64,000 nt of DNA from CALKJU01 sp046349355. Lineage in GTDB: Bacteria; Pseudomonadota; Alphaproteobacteria; Geminicoccales; Geminicoccaceae. Shown here one piece after another: positions 1 through 8,989 of the stretch. The position numbers and the translations under genes were made by a program. Under the pieces are notes generated by a model. The model ran no database searches, was not told the DNA's origin, and was given only the letters and a program-made list of their open reading frames with translations. The stretch's first letter is position 1; the number at the start of each line of letters is the position of its first letter. The stretch is taken from assembly GCA_046349355.1 (NCBI GenBank), contig JAXMCM010000015.1, positions 310,001-374,000 of the forward strand, written 5' to 3'.

Positions 1-486
1 CTCGCCACGCGCCAGCCGATGGCGGTCGACCTGCGCATCATCGCCATGGCCCTCAAGATCTCCAACGATCTGGAGCGGACCAGCGACTACGCCTCGGGTA
101 TCGCCAAGCGGGCGATCCGCCTGGCCGAGCAGCCGCAGCTGAAGCCGCTGATCACCATCCCGCTGATGTCCGAGCTGTGCGAGGGCATGCTCAAGGACGT
201 GCTCGACGCCTACGTCGCCCGCGACGTCGAGAAGGCCATGGAGGTGTGGGAGCGCGACGCCGACGTCGACGCCTTCTACAACAGCCTGTTCCGCGAGCTG
301 CTGACCTACATCATCGAGGATCCGCGGCGCACCCAGGTCTGCATCGACCTGCTGTTCATCGCCAAGAACCTCGAGCGGATCGGCGACCACGCGACCAATG
401 TCGCCGAGAAGATCCACTACATGATGCACGGTGCCCAGATCAACCGGCAGCGCAACGTCGAGACGCGGGAGGATGCCGCCAAGTGA
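1..486 (+). CDS. phoU: Phosphate transport system accessory protein PhoU (3' part)
   Basis: The reading frame is open from the window edge, so the start lies upstream; 161 codons are visible. PhoU links the Pst phosphate importer to the PhoR/PhoB two-component system and keeps the Pho regulon off when phosphate is plentiful. The visible part is all-helical and carries the two family metal-binding repeats, ERTSDYASGIAKRA-like (near base 75) and ERIGDHATNVAEKI-like (near base 375), which belong to the two PhoU three-helix bundles. Its TGA overlaps the GTG start of phoB, so the two are translationally coupled. pstB is expected just outside the window. The family assignment is firm; only completeness is unknown. 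Confidence 0.95.
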   Translation, partial: LATRQPMAVDLRIIAMALKISNDLERTSDYASGIAKRAIRLAEQPQLKPLITIPLMSELCEGMLKDVLDAYVARDVEKAMEVWERDADVDAFYNSLFRELLTYIIEDPRRTQVCIDLLFIAKNLERIGDHATNVAEKIHYMMHGAQINRQRNVETREDAAK

Positions 487-1199
487 AGCCGCTGATCCTG
501 ATCGTCGAGGACGAGGCCGCCCTGCAGAAGATCCTCGCCTACAACATGCAGGCCGCCGGCTTCGAGGTGGCACAGGCCTATGACGGCGAGGAGGCGCTGA
601 CGCTGATCGAAGAGCGGGTGCCGGACCTCGCCCTGCTCGACTGGATGCTGCCGCAGCTTTCCGGCATCGAGCTGTGCCGGCGGCTGCGCCGGCGGCCGGA
701 GACGGCGCAGATGCCGATCATCCTCCTGACCGCGCGCAGCGAGGAGCCGGACCGCCTGCGCGGCCTGGAGACCGGGGCCGACGACTTCATCACCAAGCCG
801 TTCTCGCCGGCCGAGCTGGTGGCGCGGGTGCGCGCCGTGCTGCGCCGGGTGCGCCCGGCGTTCACCGCCCAGGCGCTGAGCTTCCTCGACCTGACCATGG
901 ACCTGACGGCGCACCGGGTGTTCCGCGGCAGCCGCGAGGTGCACCTGTCGCCGACCGAGTTCCGCCTGCTGCGGCACTTCCTCGAGAACCCAGGCCGCGT
1001 GTTCAGCCGCGCCCAGCTGCTCGACCGGGTCTGGGGCAGCGAGCTCGACATCGAGCTGCGGACGGTCGACGCCACCGTCCGCCGCCTGCGCCGGGCGCTG
1101 AACGCCGGCGACGAGCAGGACCTGCTGCGGACGGTCCGCGCCGAGGGCTACTCGCTCGACATGAAGCTGGCGACGATGCCCTACGACGAGGTCCGCTGA
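483..1199 (+). CDS. phoB: Phosphate regulon response regulator PhoB
   Basis: OmpR/PhoB-type response regulator of 238 aa, the usual family length. The receiver domain (about 1-120) has the acidic pair at E9/D10, phosphoacceptor D53 in LLDWMLP and K105 in TKPFSP. The C-terminal winged helix (about 135-230) contains the SPTEFRLLRHF and RTVDATVRRLRRAL segments that bind Pho boxes. I chose the GTG at 483, inside the phoU stop (GTGA), because the protein then begins directly with the receiver strand KPLILIVEDE; longer upstream extensions are shadows of phoU. No phoR follows; the 3' end overlaps 19 bp tail-to-tail with a minus-strand acetyltransferase gene. Confidence 0.96.
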   Translation: MKPLILIVEDEAALQKILAYNMQAAGFEVAQAYDGEEALTLIEERVPDLALLDWMLPQLSGIELCRRLRRRPETAQMPIILLTARSEEPDRLRGLETGADDFITKPFSPAELVARVRAVLRRVRPAFTAQALSFLDLTMDLTAHRVFRGSREVHLSPTEFRLLRHFLENPGRVFSRAQLLDRVWGSELDIELRTVDATVRRLRRALNAGDEQDLLRTVRAEGYSLDMKLATMPYDEVR

Positions 1200-1693
1200 G
1201 CGGCGAGGTCGAGGCGGAAGAAGCGGGTATCGACCGCCATCCGCGGGAACGCCGCCGGCAGGTCGGCAGGATCGATCTCCGCGAAGCCGTGCTTCTCGTA
1301 GAAGCGGTGCGCGGCCTTGAAGGCCTCGGTGGTGCCGAGCCAGATGCGCTCGAGCCCGCGGTCCAGGGCGTGCTCGAGCAGGCCGTCGAGCAGGCGCCCG
1401 GCGATCCCGCTCTCGGGGCCGCGCCAGTCGCGGGCGACGAACATCTTGCGCAGCGCGCCGTCGCCGCCGCCGATGTCGACCAGCGCGATCGAGCCGACGA
1501 TCCGCCGCCGCGCCTCGGCCACCCAGAAGCCGCCGCCGCCGCGTCCGTAGAAGCCGCCGATGTCGTGCAGGTCGGGCTGCTCGGCCCAGCTGATCGGCAG
1601 GCCGAACTCGAGGCACTGGATGGGCGGGATCAGGCGGCGCAGCCCGTCCTCGTCGCCGGGGCGCCAGGGCCTGATCGCGATGGTCGTGGACAT
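1181..1693 (-). CDS. GNAT family N-acetyltransferase
   Basis: 170-aa single-domain Gcn5-related acetyltransferase, which transfers acetyl from acetyl-CoA to an unidentified amine. The N-terminal IRPWRPGDEDGLRRLI, the central strand FWVAEARRRIVGSIALVDI, the acetyl-CoA loop region GIAGRLLDGLLEHA and the FYEKHGF motif are typical. The loop reads RGPESGIAGRLL, a weakened form of the Q/RxxGxG/A signature. It is the last gene of the minus-strand group ialB-rlmN-sppA and overlaps the end of phoB tail-to-tail by 19 bp. The substrate cannot be inferred. Confidence 0.85.
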   Translation of the reverse strand: MSTTIAIRPWRPGDEDGLRRLIPPIQCLEFGLPISWAEQPDLHDIGGFYGRGGGGFWVAEARRRIVGSIALVDIGGGDGALRKMFVARDWRGPESGIAGRLLDGLLEHALDRGLERIWLGTTEAFKAAHRFYEKHGFAEIDPADLPAAFPRMAVDTRFFRLDLAAQRTSS

Positions 1694-1737
1694 GCCCCAG
1701 AGCTGCACCCCGGACGTTTCCGCCCGATGTCGCCGGC

Positions 1738-3450
1738 TCAGCGGACGACGAAACCCGGCATGCGGGCGGTGCCCGGCTCGAGACCGTCGGCGAGGATGCC
1801 GAGGGCCCGGGTCATGCCGCCGAAATCGCTGCCCAGCAGCGCCCGCAGCTCCTGCAGCGGCGACTTCGGCCGCGGGAAGGGCTGCAGCTGCAGCGGCGCG
1901 TCGGCGGCGACGCCCAGCGCGGTGCGGACGGCGGCCTGGGCCTCGATCAGTCCGCCGAGCTCGTCGACGAGGCCCAGCCCCTTGGCCTGCTCGCCCGACC
2001 AGACGCGGCCCTTGGCGATCTCCTCGACCCGCTCCGGCGGCAGCATCCGGCCGTCGGCGACGCCCTGCTTGAAGCTGGCGTAGATCGCGTCGAGCAGCGC
2101 CTCGAGGCGAGCCTTGCCGAGCGCGCCGTAGGGCACGTTGAACGACCACATGTCGGCGTTCGCACCCTTGGGGATCTGCGCCCAGTCGATGTCGAGGCGG
2201 TCCCACAGGCCGGCGAGCACGGGCTTGCCGGCGATGACGCCGATCGAGCCGGTCAGCGTGCCCGGCTGGGCGACGATCCGGGTGGCGCCCATGGCGATCC
2301 AGTAGCCGCCCGAGGCCGCGGCGTTGCCCATGGCGACGATCACCGGCTTGCCGCGGGCGATGGCGCGGCGGATCTGGTGCGCGATGGTCTCCGAGGCCAC
2401 GGCCGAGCCGCCCGGCGAGTCGACCTTGAGCAGGATGGCGCGGACGTCCGGATCCTCGGTCGCATCCAGCAGGGCCTGGGCGAGATCGTCGGCGGCGATG
2501 CCGCTGCCGAAGCCGCCCTCGCTGCCGCGGGCGATGCCGCCCGAGGCGCGGACGAAGGCGACGACGCTGCCGTCGTCCGGCGCGTCGCGGCGGGTGGCGG
2601 CGGCATAGGCGTCGAGGTCGACCAGCTTCGCCCCGTCCCTGGCGCCGTCCAGCACCTCGTCCCAGTGCGCCTGCTCGTCGATCAGGCCGGCGGCGACCGC
2701 CTCGTCGGCGTCGTAGGGCCCGCCGTCGATCAGGGTGCGGACCTGCGCCTCGTCGAGGTTGCGGCCCTCGGCGATGCCGCGGACCAGCTGTGCCGACAGG
2801 CTGTCGAGCAGGCCATCCAGCATCTCGCGGTTGGCCGGGGTCAGGCCGGTCTCGGTGGCGCTGTCGAAGGCGGTCTTGTACTGCTCGCGCCGCTCGAACG
2901 CCGCCTGCACGCCGATCCGGTCGAGCAGCGCCCTGGCGAACGGCACCTCGGCCATCAGCCCGGTCAGGCCGACGAGGCCGACCGGCTGCAGGGTGATCCG
3001 CTCGAAGGCGGTGGCCAGGTAGTAGCCCTCGTTGCCGCTGCTGAGCTCGCCGAAGCTGTCGCCGAAGGCCACCGCCTTGCGGCCGCTGGCGCGGAAGCGG
3101 CGGACCGCGTCGCGCAGCTCCTGCACGGCGGCGAAACCGTGGCCGGTGTCGTCGAGCCGGGCGACGAGGCCCTTCACCCGCGGGTCGCGGCCGGCCCGGT
3201 CGAGCGCCAGCACCAGCTCGCTGATGCCGGCCGGATGGTTGCCGCGCAGGGCGTCGAGGCCGCCGGGCGGGCGGTCGTCGCGGCTGCCGCGCAGGTCGGC
3301 GACCAGCAGGATGCTGTCGGGCAGCGCGCGGCGTTCCTCGACCTTCTGGACCAGCCACCAGCCGCCGACCGCGGCGACGCCGGCGGCGAGCACGGTGAAG
3401 GCACCGATGACGGCCAGCAGGCCGACGAGGAAGCGGCGGAGGCGCGCCAC
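1738..3450 (-). CDS. sppA: Signal peptide peptidase SppA, long (67 kDa) form
   Basis: 570-aa membrane-anchored serine/lysine protease that degrades cleaved signal peptides in the inner membrane. One N-terminal membrane segment (about 5-35) is followed by tandem ClpP-like domains. The catalytic lysine is K192 in EQYKTAF (aligning with the TYKSA motif of the E. coli enzyme) and the nucleophile is S380 in AAASGGYW; DSPGGSAVAS precedes it. The presence of both halves marks the 67-kDa form rather than the short SppA-36K form. It begins 9 bp after rlmN and is probably co-transcribed with it. Confidence 0.95.
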   Translation of the reverse strand: MARLRRFLVGLLAVIGAFTVLAAGVAAVGGWWLVQKVEERRALPDSILLVADLRGSRDDRPPGGLDALRGNHPAGISELVLALDRAGRDPRVKGLVARLDDTGHGFAAVQELRDAVRRFRASGRKAVAFGDSFGELSSGNEGYYLATAFERITLQPVGLVGLTGLMAEVPFARALLDRIGVQAAFERREQYKTAFDSATETGLTPANREMLDGLLDSLSAQLVRGIAEGRNLDEAQVRTLIDGGPYDADEAVAAGLIDEQAHWDEVLDGARDGAKLVDLDAYAAATRRDAPDDGSVVAFVRASGGIARGSEGGFGSGIAADDLAQALLDATEDPDVRAILLKVDSPGGSAVASETIAHQIRRAIARGKPVIVAMGNAAASGGYWIAMGATRIVAQPGTLTGSIGVIAGKPVLAGLWDRLDIDWAQIPKGANADMWSFNVPYGALGKARLEALLDAIYASFKQGVADGRMLPPERVEEIAKGRVWSGEQAKGLGLVDELGGLIEAQAAVRTALGVAADAPLQLQPFPRPKSPLQELRALLGSDFGGMTRALGILADGLEPGTARMPGFVVR

Positions 3451-3459
3451 CCGGCCCCG

Positions 3460-4587
3460 TCAGGCCGCCGCCGCGGCGGGGCGCCGCCGCAGCCGCTCGC
3501 TGGCGGTCTTCAGCTGGCCGCAGGCGGCGAGGATGTCGCGGCCGCGCGGGGTCCGCACCGGCGAGGCGTAGCCGGCGGCCTCGACGATGGCGGCGAAGGC
3601 GCGGATGCGGTTGTTCGACGAGCAGGCGTAGGGCGCGCCCGGCCAGGCGTTGAACGGGATCAGGTTGACCTTGGCCGGCACGTCGGCGAGCAGGCGGACC
3701 AGCTCGCGGGCATCGGCGTCGCTGTCGTTGACGCCGTCGAGCATCACGTACTCGAAGGTGATGCGCCGCCGCGTCGGGTAGCGCCGGCAGGCGTCGAGCA
3801 GCGTGGCGATGTTCCACTTCCTGTTGATCGGCACCAGCACGTCGCGCAGCTCGTCGCGGACGGCGTGCAGCGAGATGGCGAGGCCGACCGGCAGGTCGCG
3901 GCCGAGGTCGTCGATGCGCGGCACCACGCCCGAGGTCGACAGCGTGATCCGCCGCCGCGACAGGTTGAGGCCGTCCTCGGCCATGGCGAGGCGCAGCGCG
4001 CCGACGATGCTGTCGTAGTTGTAGAGCGGCTCGCCCATGCCCATGACGACGACGTTGGTGAACTGCCGCAGCTCGCGGCCGCCCGGCCACTCGTCGAGCC
4101 GGTCGCGGGCGACCAGCATCTGGGCGACGATCTCGGGCACGCCGAGGTTGCGCACCAGCGGCATCGTGCCGGTGTGGCAGAAGCTGCAGGTCAGCGTGCA
4201 GCCGACCTGGGTCGAGACGCACAGGGCGCCGCGGTCCTCCTCGGGGATGAGGACCGATTCGACCTCCTGCCCGTCGGCGAAGCGGAGCAGCCACTTGACG
4301 GTGCCGTCGGCGGCCCGCTGCTCGGCGGCGATGGCCGGGCGGGCGACCGAGAAGCGCGCGGCGAGGCCGTCGCGCAGCGGTGCCGGCAGGTTGCTCATCG
4401 CGGCGAAGTCGGCGGCACCGCGGACGTAGAGCCAGTGCCAGAGCTGGCGGGCGCGCAGCCCGGCCTGCGACTCGGCGCCTCCGGCGGCGAGGACCGCGGC
4501 CTTCAGCGCCGCGAGGCCGGCGCCGATGAGGCTCGGCAGGCCGTCGGCGGCGAGCGGCTTCAGCGTGTCAGGCGCTGCCGCAGGCAT
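3460..4587 (-). CDS. rlmN: 23S rRNA (A2503-C2)/tRNA (A37-C2) methyltransferase RlmN
   Basis: 375-aa radical-SAM methyltransferase. The [4Fe-4S] ligands lie in CTLTCSFCHTG (C-x3-C-x2-C), the SAM-binding region around MGMGEPLYNYD is intact, and the methyl-carrying cysteine is in GAPYACSSNN near the C-terminus. It modifies A2503 of 23S rRNA and A37 of some tRNAs. The start at 4587 overlaps the end of the upstream ialB-like gene by 20 bp. No strong ribosome site is visible there, so a start a few codons downstream is possible; coupling to the upstream gene is likely. Confidence 0.96.
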   Translation of the reverse strand: MPAAAPDTLKPLAADGLPSLIGAGLAALKAAVLAAGGAESQAGLRARQLWHWLYVRGAADFAAMSNLPAPLRDGLAARFSVARPAIAAEQRAADGTVKWLLRFADGQEVESVLIPEEDRGALCVSTQVGCTLTCSFCHTGTMPLVRNLGVPEIVAQMLVARDRLDEWPGGRELRQFTNVVVMGMGEPLYNYDSIVGALRLAMAEDGLNLSRRRITLSTSGVVPRIDDLGRDLPVGLAISLHAVRDELRDVLVPINRKWNIATLLDACRRYPTRRRITFEYVMLDGVNDSDADARELVRLLADVPAKVNLIPFNAWPGAPYACSSNNRIRAFAAIVEAAGYASPVRTPRGRDILAACGQLKTASERLRRRPAAAAA

Positions 4588-5077
4588 CCCGCATGGCCTT
4601 GTGCGCGGCGGTGAAGCCGAGCAGCGAATAGGTGTCGAGCGACCAGGTGTCCCGGGTCGAGGTGCCGCGCACGGTCAGGTTCTTGCCGCCCTGCATCGCC
4701 GCGATCAGCGCCGCGTCCTCCTTGCTGGAGTTGGTCCAGGCGTGCTCGCCCTTGGTGAACAGGCTGAACTCCTGGCCGTCGACGGTGACCTTGACGTTGC
4801 TGCCCTCCTTGTAGGCGTAGCCGGGCTGGACGCTGACCTGCTCGGTGCCGGTCTCGCCGGGCAGCCGGGCGACGATCACCGCCGCCGGCCCGCGCCGCTT
4901 GTAGTTGCCGTCCTGCTTCTTCGGCTCGCTGGCGACGTAGCAGAGCCGGCCGGAATCCTGGTCCAGCGCGTAGACGTTCCAGTCCTGGAAGTTGCCGACC
5001 AGGCCCGGCGTGGCGGCGTCGGCCCGGCCGGCGACGCAGAGGGTGACCGCAAGGACGAGACCGAACAGCCAGCGCAT
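4568..5077 (-). CDS. Invasion-associated locus B (IalB) family periplasmic protein
   Basis: 169 aa from the ATG at 5077, which has the purine-rich AGGCGGAG upstream and starts a clean signal peptide (MRWLFGLVLAVTLCVAGRADA, cleavage after ADA). The longer open frame upstream has no signal peptide. The mature part has the IalB pattern: NFQDWNVYALD, then the first cysteine in RLCYVAS, a beta-rich core and a terminal cysteine in MRDACGSA. IalB proteins of alphaproteobacteria are periplasmic or outer-membrane associated with poorly defined function; the Bartonella founder member affects erythrocyte invasion. It heads the run ialB-rlmN-sppA-GNAT and is divergent from the quinone oxidoreductase gene. 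Confidence 0.85.
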   Translation of the reverse strand: MRWLFGLVLAVTLCVAGRADAATPGLVGNFQDWNVYALDQDSGRLCYVASEPKKQDGNYKRRGPAAVIVARLPGETGTEQVSVQPGYAYKEGSNVKVTVDGQEFSLFTKGEHAWTNSSKEDAALIAAMQGGKNLTVRGTSTRDTWSLDTYSLLGFTAAHKAMRDACGSA

Positions 5078-5259
5078 CGTGCTCCGCCTCTGGAGAAGTG
5101 GTGTGAGGGACCGTGCAGGGGTCAAGCAAGCCGGTACATAGCCCGCGGTCGAGGCAGATGCCAGCGGCCGCCACGGCCATGGGCCGCGGCAGCGTCGCCA
5201 CTCTTCCAAGCGACCGGGGGCGTCCCTAGGTTGCTGCGTTGCAAACCCTGCAGGTGACC

Positions 5260-6240
5260 ATGCGCGCGATCCTCTGCCGCGAGACGACGGGGCTTTCCGG
5301 CATCGGGCTGGCCGAGCTGCCGGTTCCCGAGCCGGGGCCGGGCGAGGTGCGCCTGGCCGTGGCCGCCGCCGGTGTGAACTTCGCTGACAGCCTGATGCTG
5401 CAGGGCCGCTACCAGGACCGCCCGCCGCTGCCCTTCGTGCCGGGTCTCGAGATCGCCGGGCGGATCGATGCGCTGGGCGCGGGCGTGGCCGGCGTCGCGG
5501 TCGGCCAGCGGGTGCTGGCGGCGGTCGACCGCGGCGGCTTCGCCGAGTTCGCCATCGCGCGCGCCGACGACCTGGTGCCGGTGCCGGACGGCGTCGACGA
5601 CGTCACCGCCGCCGGCTTCGCCATCGCCTACGGCACCGGCGTGGGTGCCCTCGACTGGCGGGCAGCGCTGCGGCCGGGCGAGACGCTGCTGGTGCACGGC
5701 GCCGGCGGCGGCGTCGGGCTGGCCGCGGTCGAGGTCGGGGCCGCCATGGGGGCGCGGGTGATCGCCACCGCCCGCGGCGAGGACAAGCTGGCCCTGGCCC
5801 TGCGCCATGGTGCTGCCGAGGCGCTCGACAGCGAGGCTGCGGACCTCGTGGCGCGGCTCAAGGCGGTGCTAGGGCCGAAGGGCGCCGACGTGGTGTTCGA
5901 CCCGGTCGGCGGTGCTGCCTTCGACGCCTCGCTGCGCTGCATCGCCTGGGAGGGGCGGATCGTGCTGGTCGGCTTCGCCTCGGGCACGGTGCCGCAGATC
6001 CCGGCCAACATCCTGCTGGTCAAGAACGCCTCGGCGCTGGGCTTCTACTGGGGCAGCTACCGGCGCCACGATCCGGCCCGGCTGCGCCAGGGCTTCGCCC
6101 GGCTGTTCGGCTGGCTGGCAGAAGGCAGGCTCAGGCCGCATGTCAGCAACGTGCTGCCGCTGGAGCGCACGGCCGAGGCGATCGGGCTGCTGATCGAGCG
6201 CAAGAGCACCGGCAAGGTGGTGGTGCAGATCGGCGCATGA
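5260..6240 (+). CDS. NADPH:quinone oxidoreductase family protein (MDR superfamily)
   Basis: 326-aa medium-chain dehydrogenase/reductase of the zeta-crystallin/Qor type, reducing quinones or enones with NADPH. GVNFADSLMLQGRYQ and the Rossmann motif GAGGGVGLAAVEVG are present. The four-cysteine structural zinc lobe of zinc alcohol dehydrogenases is absent. I prefer the ATG at 5260 because the in-frame TTG at 5239 has no support; AGGTGA precedes the ATG very closely. Its ATGA junction with the following GNAT gene indicates translational coupling. The physiological substrate is unknown. Confidence 0.88.
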   Translation: MRAILCRETTGLSGIGLAELPVPEPGPGEVRLAVAAAGVNFADSLMLQGRYQDRPPLPFVPGLEIAGRIDALGAGVAGVAVGQRVLAAVDRGGFAEFAIARADDLVPVPDGVDDVTAAGFAIAYGTGVGALDWRAALRPGETLLVHGAGGGVGLAAVEVGAAMGARVIATARGEDKLALALRHGAAEALDSEAADLVARLKAVLGPKGADVVFDPVGGAAFDASLRCIAWEGRIVLVGFASGTVPQIPANILLVKNASALGFYWGSYRRHDPARLRQGFARLFGWLAEGRLRPHVSNVLPLERTAEAIGLLIERKSTGKVVVQIGA

Positions 6241-6782
6241 AGACGCGGCTCGAGGTGCGCGAGGCGGGCCACGCCGACGCCGGGGCCATCGCGGCGCTGC
6301 ATGCCGCCAGCTGGCGCGCCACCTATCGCGGGATCATGCCGGACAGCTTCCTCGACGGGCCGGTCGAATCGGAGCGGCTGCGGCACTGGCAGCAGGCGCT
6401 GGCGCAGCCGGAGGCCGGCGACCTCGTGCTGCTGGCGCATCGCGGCGGCGCGCCGGTGGCGTTCGTCGCCGTGCGGCGCGACCCGGACGGGCAGTACGAC
6501 GCCTATCTCGACAACCTGCACGTCCGCCCCGGCCTGACCGGCGGCGGCATCGGCCGGCGGCTGCTGGGCCTCGCCGCCCGGCGGCTGGCGCGGGACGGGC
6601 GCCGGTCGCTGTACCTGTGGGCCTACGACGCCAATGCCGGCGGCATCGCCTTCTACGAGCGGCTGGGTGCGGTGGTGGTCGAGCGCGGGATCGAGGCCTT
6701 CGCCGGCATCGAGATCCCGCACAGCCGGCTGGCCTGGAGCGACAGCGCGGCGCTGGCCGACGCCTGCGGCGTGCCGGCCTAG
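6237..6782 (+). CDS. GNAT family N-acetyltransferase
   Basis: 181 aa. It has VREAGHADAGAIAALHAASWRATYRG at the N-terminus (the AAxxW region common in RimI-like members), the acetyl-CoA loop LHVRPGLTGGGIGRRLLGLA, and the FYERLGAVVVE motif. ATGA overlap with the upstream oxidoreductase suggests one transcript. Its stop overlaps the stop of chrA by 4 bp, tail-to-tail. Substrate unknown. Confidence 0.85.
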   Translation: MKTRLEVREAGHADAGAIAALHAASWRATYRGIMPDSFLDGPVESERLRHWQQALAQPEAGDLVLLAHRGGAPVAFVAVRRDPDGQYDAYLDNLHVRPGLTGGGIGRRLLGLAARRLARDGRRSLYLWAYDANAGGIAFYERLGAVVVERGIEAFAGIEIPHSRLAWSDSAALADACGVPA

Positions 6783-8089
6783 CCGGCCAGGAGCCGCCAG
6801 CCGGCGCCGAGCACGCCGCACAGCGCCAGGGTGCCCAGCATGCCGAGCCGGGTGCCGAACAGCGTCCAGCAGGCGAGTGCCGCCAGGACCAGCGCCGCCG
6901 GATCGAGCGTGCCGAGGCGCGGCAGCAGCAGCCGGAACGGGCCGACGTCCGCCTCGACCAGCTCGCGGAACAGCACGTGCAGGGCGAACCAGACGGCGAG
7001 GTTGAGGATGACGCCGACCACCGCGGCGGTGATGGTCGCCAGCGCGCCGGCGAGCAGCGGCCGGCCGCGCAGCCGCTCGACATAGGGTGCGCCCAGGAAG
7101 ATCCAGAGGAAGCACGGGGCGAAGGTCACCCAGGTGACGAGGGTGGCGCCGAGCAGGCCGGCCAGCATCGGGTCGAGCCCGCCCGGGTGCTGGAAGGCGG
7201 CGAGGAAGCCGACGAAGGTCAGCACCATGATCAGCGGGCCCGGCGTCGTCTCGGCCAGCGCCAGGCCGTCGACCATCTGGCCGGGCTGCAGCCAGCCGAA
7301 CTCGCCGACGGCGGCCTGCGCCACCCAGGCCAGCACGGCATAGGCGCCGCCGAAGGTCACCACCGCCATCTTGCTGAAGTAGACGGCGAGCTCGCTGAAC
7401 AGGTCGTGACGGCCGAGGACGGCCACGAGCAGCACGACCGGCCCGAGCCACAGGGCGAGGCCGCCGGCGAGCACGGCGAGCGAGCGCAGCGGTGACGGCG
7501 TCGGCGTCTCGCGGAGCGGCTCGGCCGGCGCCTTGATCCCGATCAGGCCGGGTGCGGTCCGTGCCAGCAGCGTGCCGAGCAGCGCGGCCGCCAGCACGAT
7601 CAGCGGGAACGGCACGTGCAGCGCCCAGATGGCGACGAACGCCACGGCGGCGACGGCGTACATGAACCGCGTCTTCAGGGCGCGGCGGGCGACCTTGAGC
7701 AGGGCCTCGACGACCACCGCCAGCACGGCGGCCTTGAGGCCGAAGAACAGGCTCTGCAGCCAGGCGGTGTCGGAGAAGCCGGCGTAGAGGGCGCTGAGCG
7801 CCACGATGACGACGAAGCCCGGCAGCACGAACAGCGTGCCGGCGACCAGCCCGCCGCGCCAGCCGTGCAGGATCCAGCCGGCATAGGTCGCCAGCTGCTG
7901 CGCCTCGGGGCCGGGCAGCAGCATGCAGAAGTTCAGCGCGTGCAGGAACTGCTGCTCGCCCAGCCAGCGCTTCTCGTCGACCAGCAGGCGGTGCATCAGC
8001 GCGATCTGGCCGGCCGGCCCGCCGAAGCCGAGCAGGCCGATCTTCAGCCAGGTGCGGGTCGCCTCGGCGAAGGACGGGGCCGGGCTCAT
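6779..8089 (-). CDS. chrA: Chromate efflux transporter ChrA, two-domain form
   Basis: 436-aa inner-membrane CHR-superfamily transporter, extruding chromate using the proton-motive force. Both homologous halves are visible: the N-terminal half has LLGFGGPAGQIALMH and LLPGPEAQQLATYAG; the C-terminal half has TFGGAYAVLAWV and TTPGPLIMVLTFVGF. Length matches long-chain ChrA (about 400-450 aa). It starts at an ATGA junction with the upstream rhodanese-ChrB gene, so the two form one unit. Confidence 0.95.
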   Translation of the reverse strand: MSPAPSFAEATRTWLKIGLLGFGGPAGQIALMHRLLVDEKRWLGEQQFLHALNFCMLLPGPEAQQLATYAGWILHGWRGGLVAGTLFVLPGFVVIVALSALYAGFSDTAWLQSLFFGLKAAVLAVVVEALLKVARRALKTRFMYAVAAVAFVAIWALHVPFPLIVLAAALLGTLLARTAPGLIGIKAPAEPLRETPTPSPLRSLAVLAGGLALWLGPVVLLVAVLGRHDLFSELAVYFSKMAVVTFGGAYAVLAWVAQAAVGEFGWLQPGQMVDGLALAETTPGPLIMVLTFVGFLAAFQHPGGLDPMLAGLLGATLVTWVTFAPCFLWIFLGAPYVERLRGRPLLAGALATITAAVVGVILNLAVWFALHVLFRELVEADVGPFRLLLPRLGTLDPAALVLAALACWTLFGTRLGMLGTLALCGVLGAGWRLLAG

Positions 8090-8886
8090 GCCGGCGCCGG
8101 CCAGTTGTGGGTCTCGCCAGCGGCATCGCGCTGCCAGCGGTAGAGGGCATCGTAGACCGGCAGCGCCGCCGCCAGCATGGCGTGGTCGTCGGCGGCATGC
8201 AGCTGCGACAGGCCGAGCGAGACGGCGAGCAGGCCCGCCGCCTGCGGGGCGAGGTCGAAGCGGTGGGTGTCGGCGGCGCGGACGATCCGGGCAACGGCGG
8301 CGAGGGCCGGATCGTCGATGCCGAAGTGGCGGATCATGGTGTCGAAGGTGCAGAGCTCGCCGTCATGCTCGAGCGGCGCGCCGGCGATGTCGAAGGCGGT
8401 GGCGCCGAGCTCGGCGGCGACGGCCAGGGTCTGGCCGGCCTCGACGTAGTGGATGACGGCGCCGGGATCGACGAAGCGGCGCAGCAGCCAGGGGCAGGCG
8501 ACCCGGTCGATCTTCGGCCGCTCGCGCGTCACCCAGGCGGACGGCTGCGGCAGCGCCAGCGCCGCGCGGCGGTCGATCGTCGGCAGGCCGGCCGCCGTCC
8601 ACGCGGCGAACCCGCCCTCGAGCACGCTGGCCTCGACGCCGCGGGCGACGAGCAGCGCCGCCGCCGCCTGGCTCAGCTGGTGGCCGTGCGCGCAGTAGAC
8701 CAGGACCGGCCGTCCGGCCGCCGCCGGCAGGTCCTCGGCCATGCGGCCGGGATCGAGCCAGCGCGCCGCCGGCAGGCAGCGGGCGGACGCCTCGGCGGCG
8801 GCGGCTCGGCGGACGTCGATCACGACCGGCCACGCGGCGGTGCCCAGCCGCGCGGCCAGCGTCCGGGGGTCGACGCGACGGGTCAT
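8086..8886 (-). CDS. Rhodanese / ChrB C-terminal domain chromate-resistance protein
   Basis: 266 aa in two domains. Residues 1-115 are rhodanese-like, with the active-site cysteine in VLVYCAHGHQLSQ. Residues 125-266 match the ChrB C-terminal domain (RPKIDRVACPWLLRRFVDP, FDTMIRHFGIDDPAL, IVRAADTHRFDLAPQ). Classical ChrB is a chromate-sensing regulator of chrA; this form replaces its N-terminal part with a sulfurtransferase domain. It is the first gene of the chrA unit. Whether it regulates or acts enzymatically cannot be told from sequence. Confidence 0.85.
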   Translation of the reverse strand: MTRRVDPRTLAARLGTAAWPVVIDVRRAAAAEASARCLPAARWLDPGRMAEDLPAAAGRPVLVYCAHGHQLSQAAAALLVARGVEASVLEGGFAAWTAAGLPTIDRRAALALPQPSAWVTRERPKIDRVACPWLLRRFVDPGAVIHYVEAGQTLAVAAELGATAFDIAGAPLEHDGELCTFDTMIRHFGIDDPALAAVARIVRAADTHRFDLAPQAAGLLAVSLGLSQLHAADDHAMLAAALPVYDALYRWQRDAAGETHNWPAPA

Positions 8887-8957
8887 GCCGGCTCCTCCAG
8901 CTGCGGTCCCGGCCTAGCACGCTGGTGACGGCGCTGCGCAGCCCCGCAGGCTTGATC

Positions 8958-8982
8958 GGGTCATCGCGATCGCTCATGACCC
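8958..8982. promoter_or_regulatory. Perfect LysR-type dyad GGGTCAT-N11-ATGACCC
   Basis: Seven-base arms GGGTCAT (8958-8964) and ATGACCC (8976-8982) are separated by exactly 11 bases, the T-N11-A form of a LysR-type regulator box. It sits in the 103-bp gap between the chromate unit (minus) and the LysR gene (plus), ending 8 bp before the LysR ATG. This would suit autorepression and control of chrB-like/chrA. Function is inferred. Confidence 0.6.
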
Positions 8983-8989
8983 TCGCCCG

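Noticed and set aside
1181..4294. Apparent 1037-aa minus-strand protein joining the acetyltransferase to upstream sequence
   Set aside because: Only the last 170 residues are protein-like; the rest is an out-of-frame reading of sppA and rlmN rich in Arg/Pro/Gly.
5239..5259. Upstream TTG start for the quinone oxidoreductase
   Set aside because: It would add seven residues (MQTLQVT) with no family counterpart and no ribosome site; the ATG at 5260 fits the family start.
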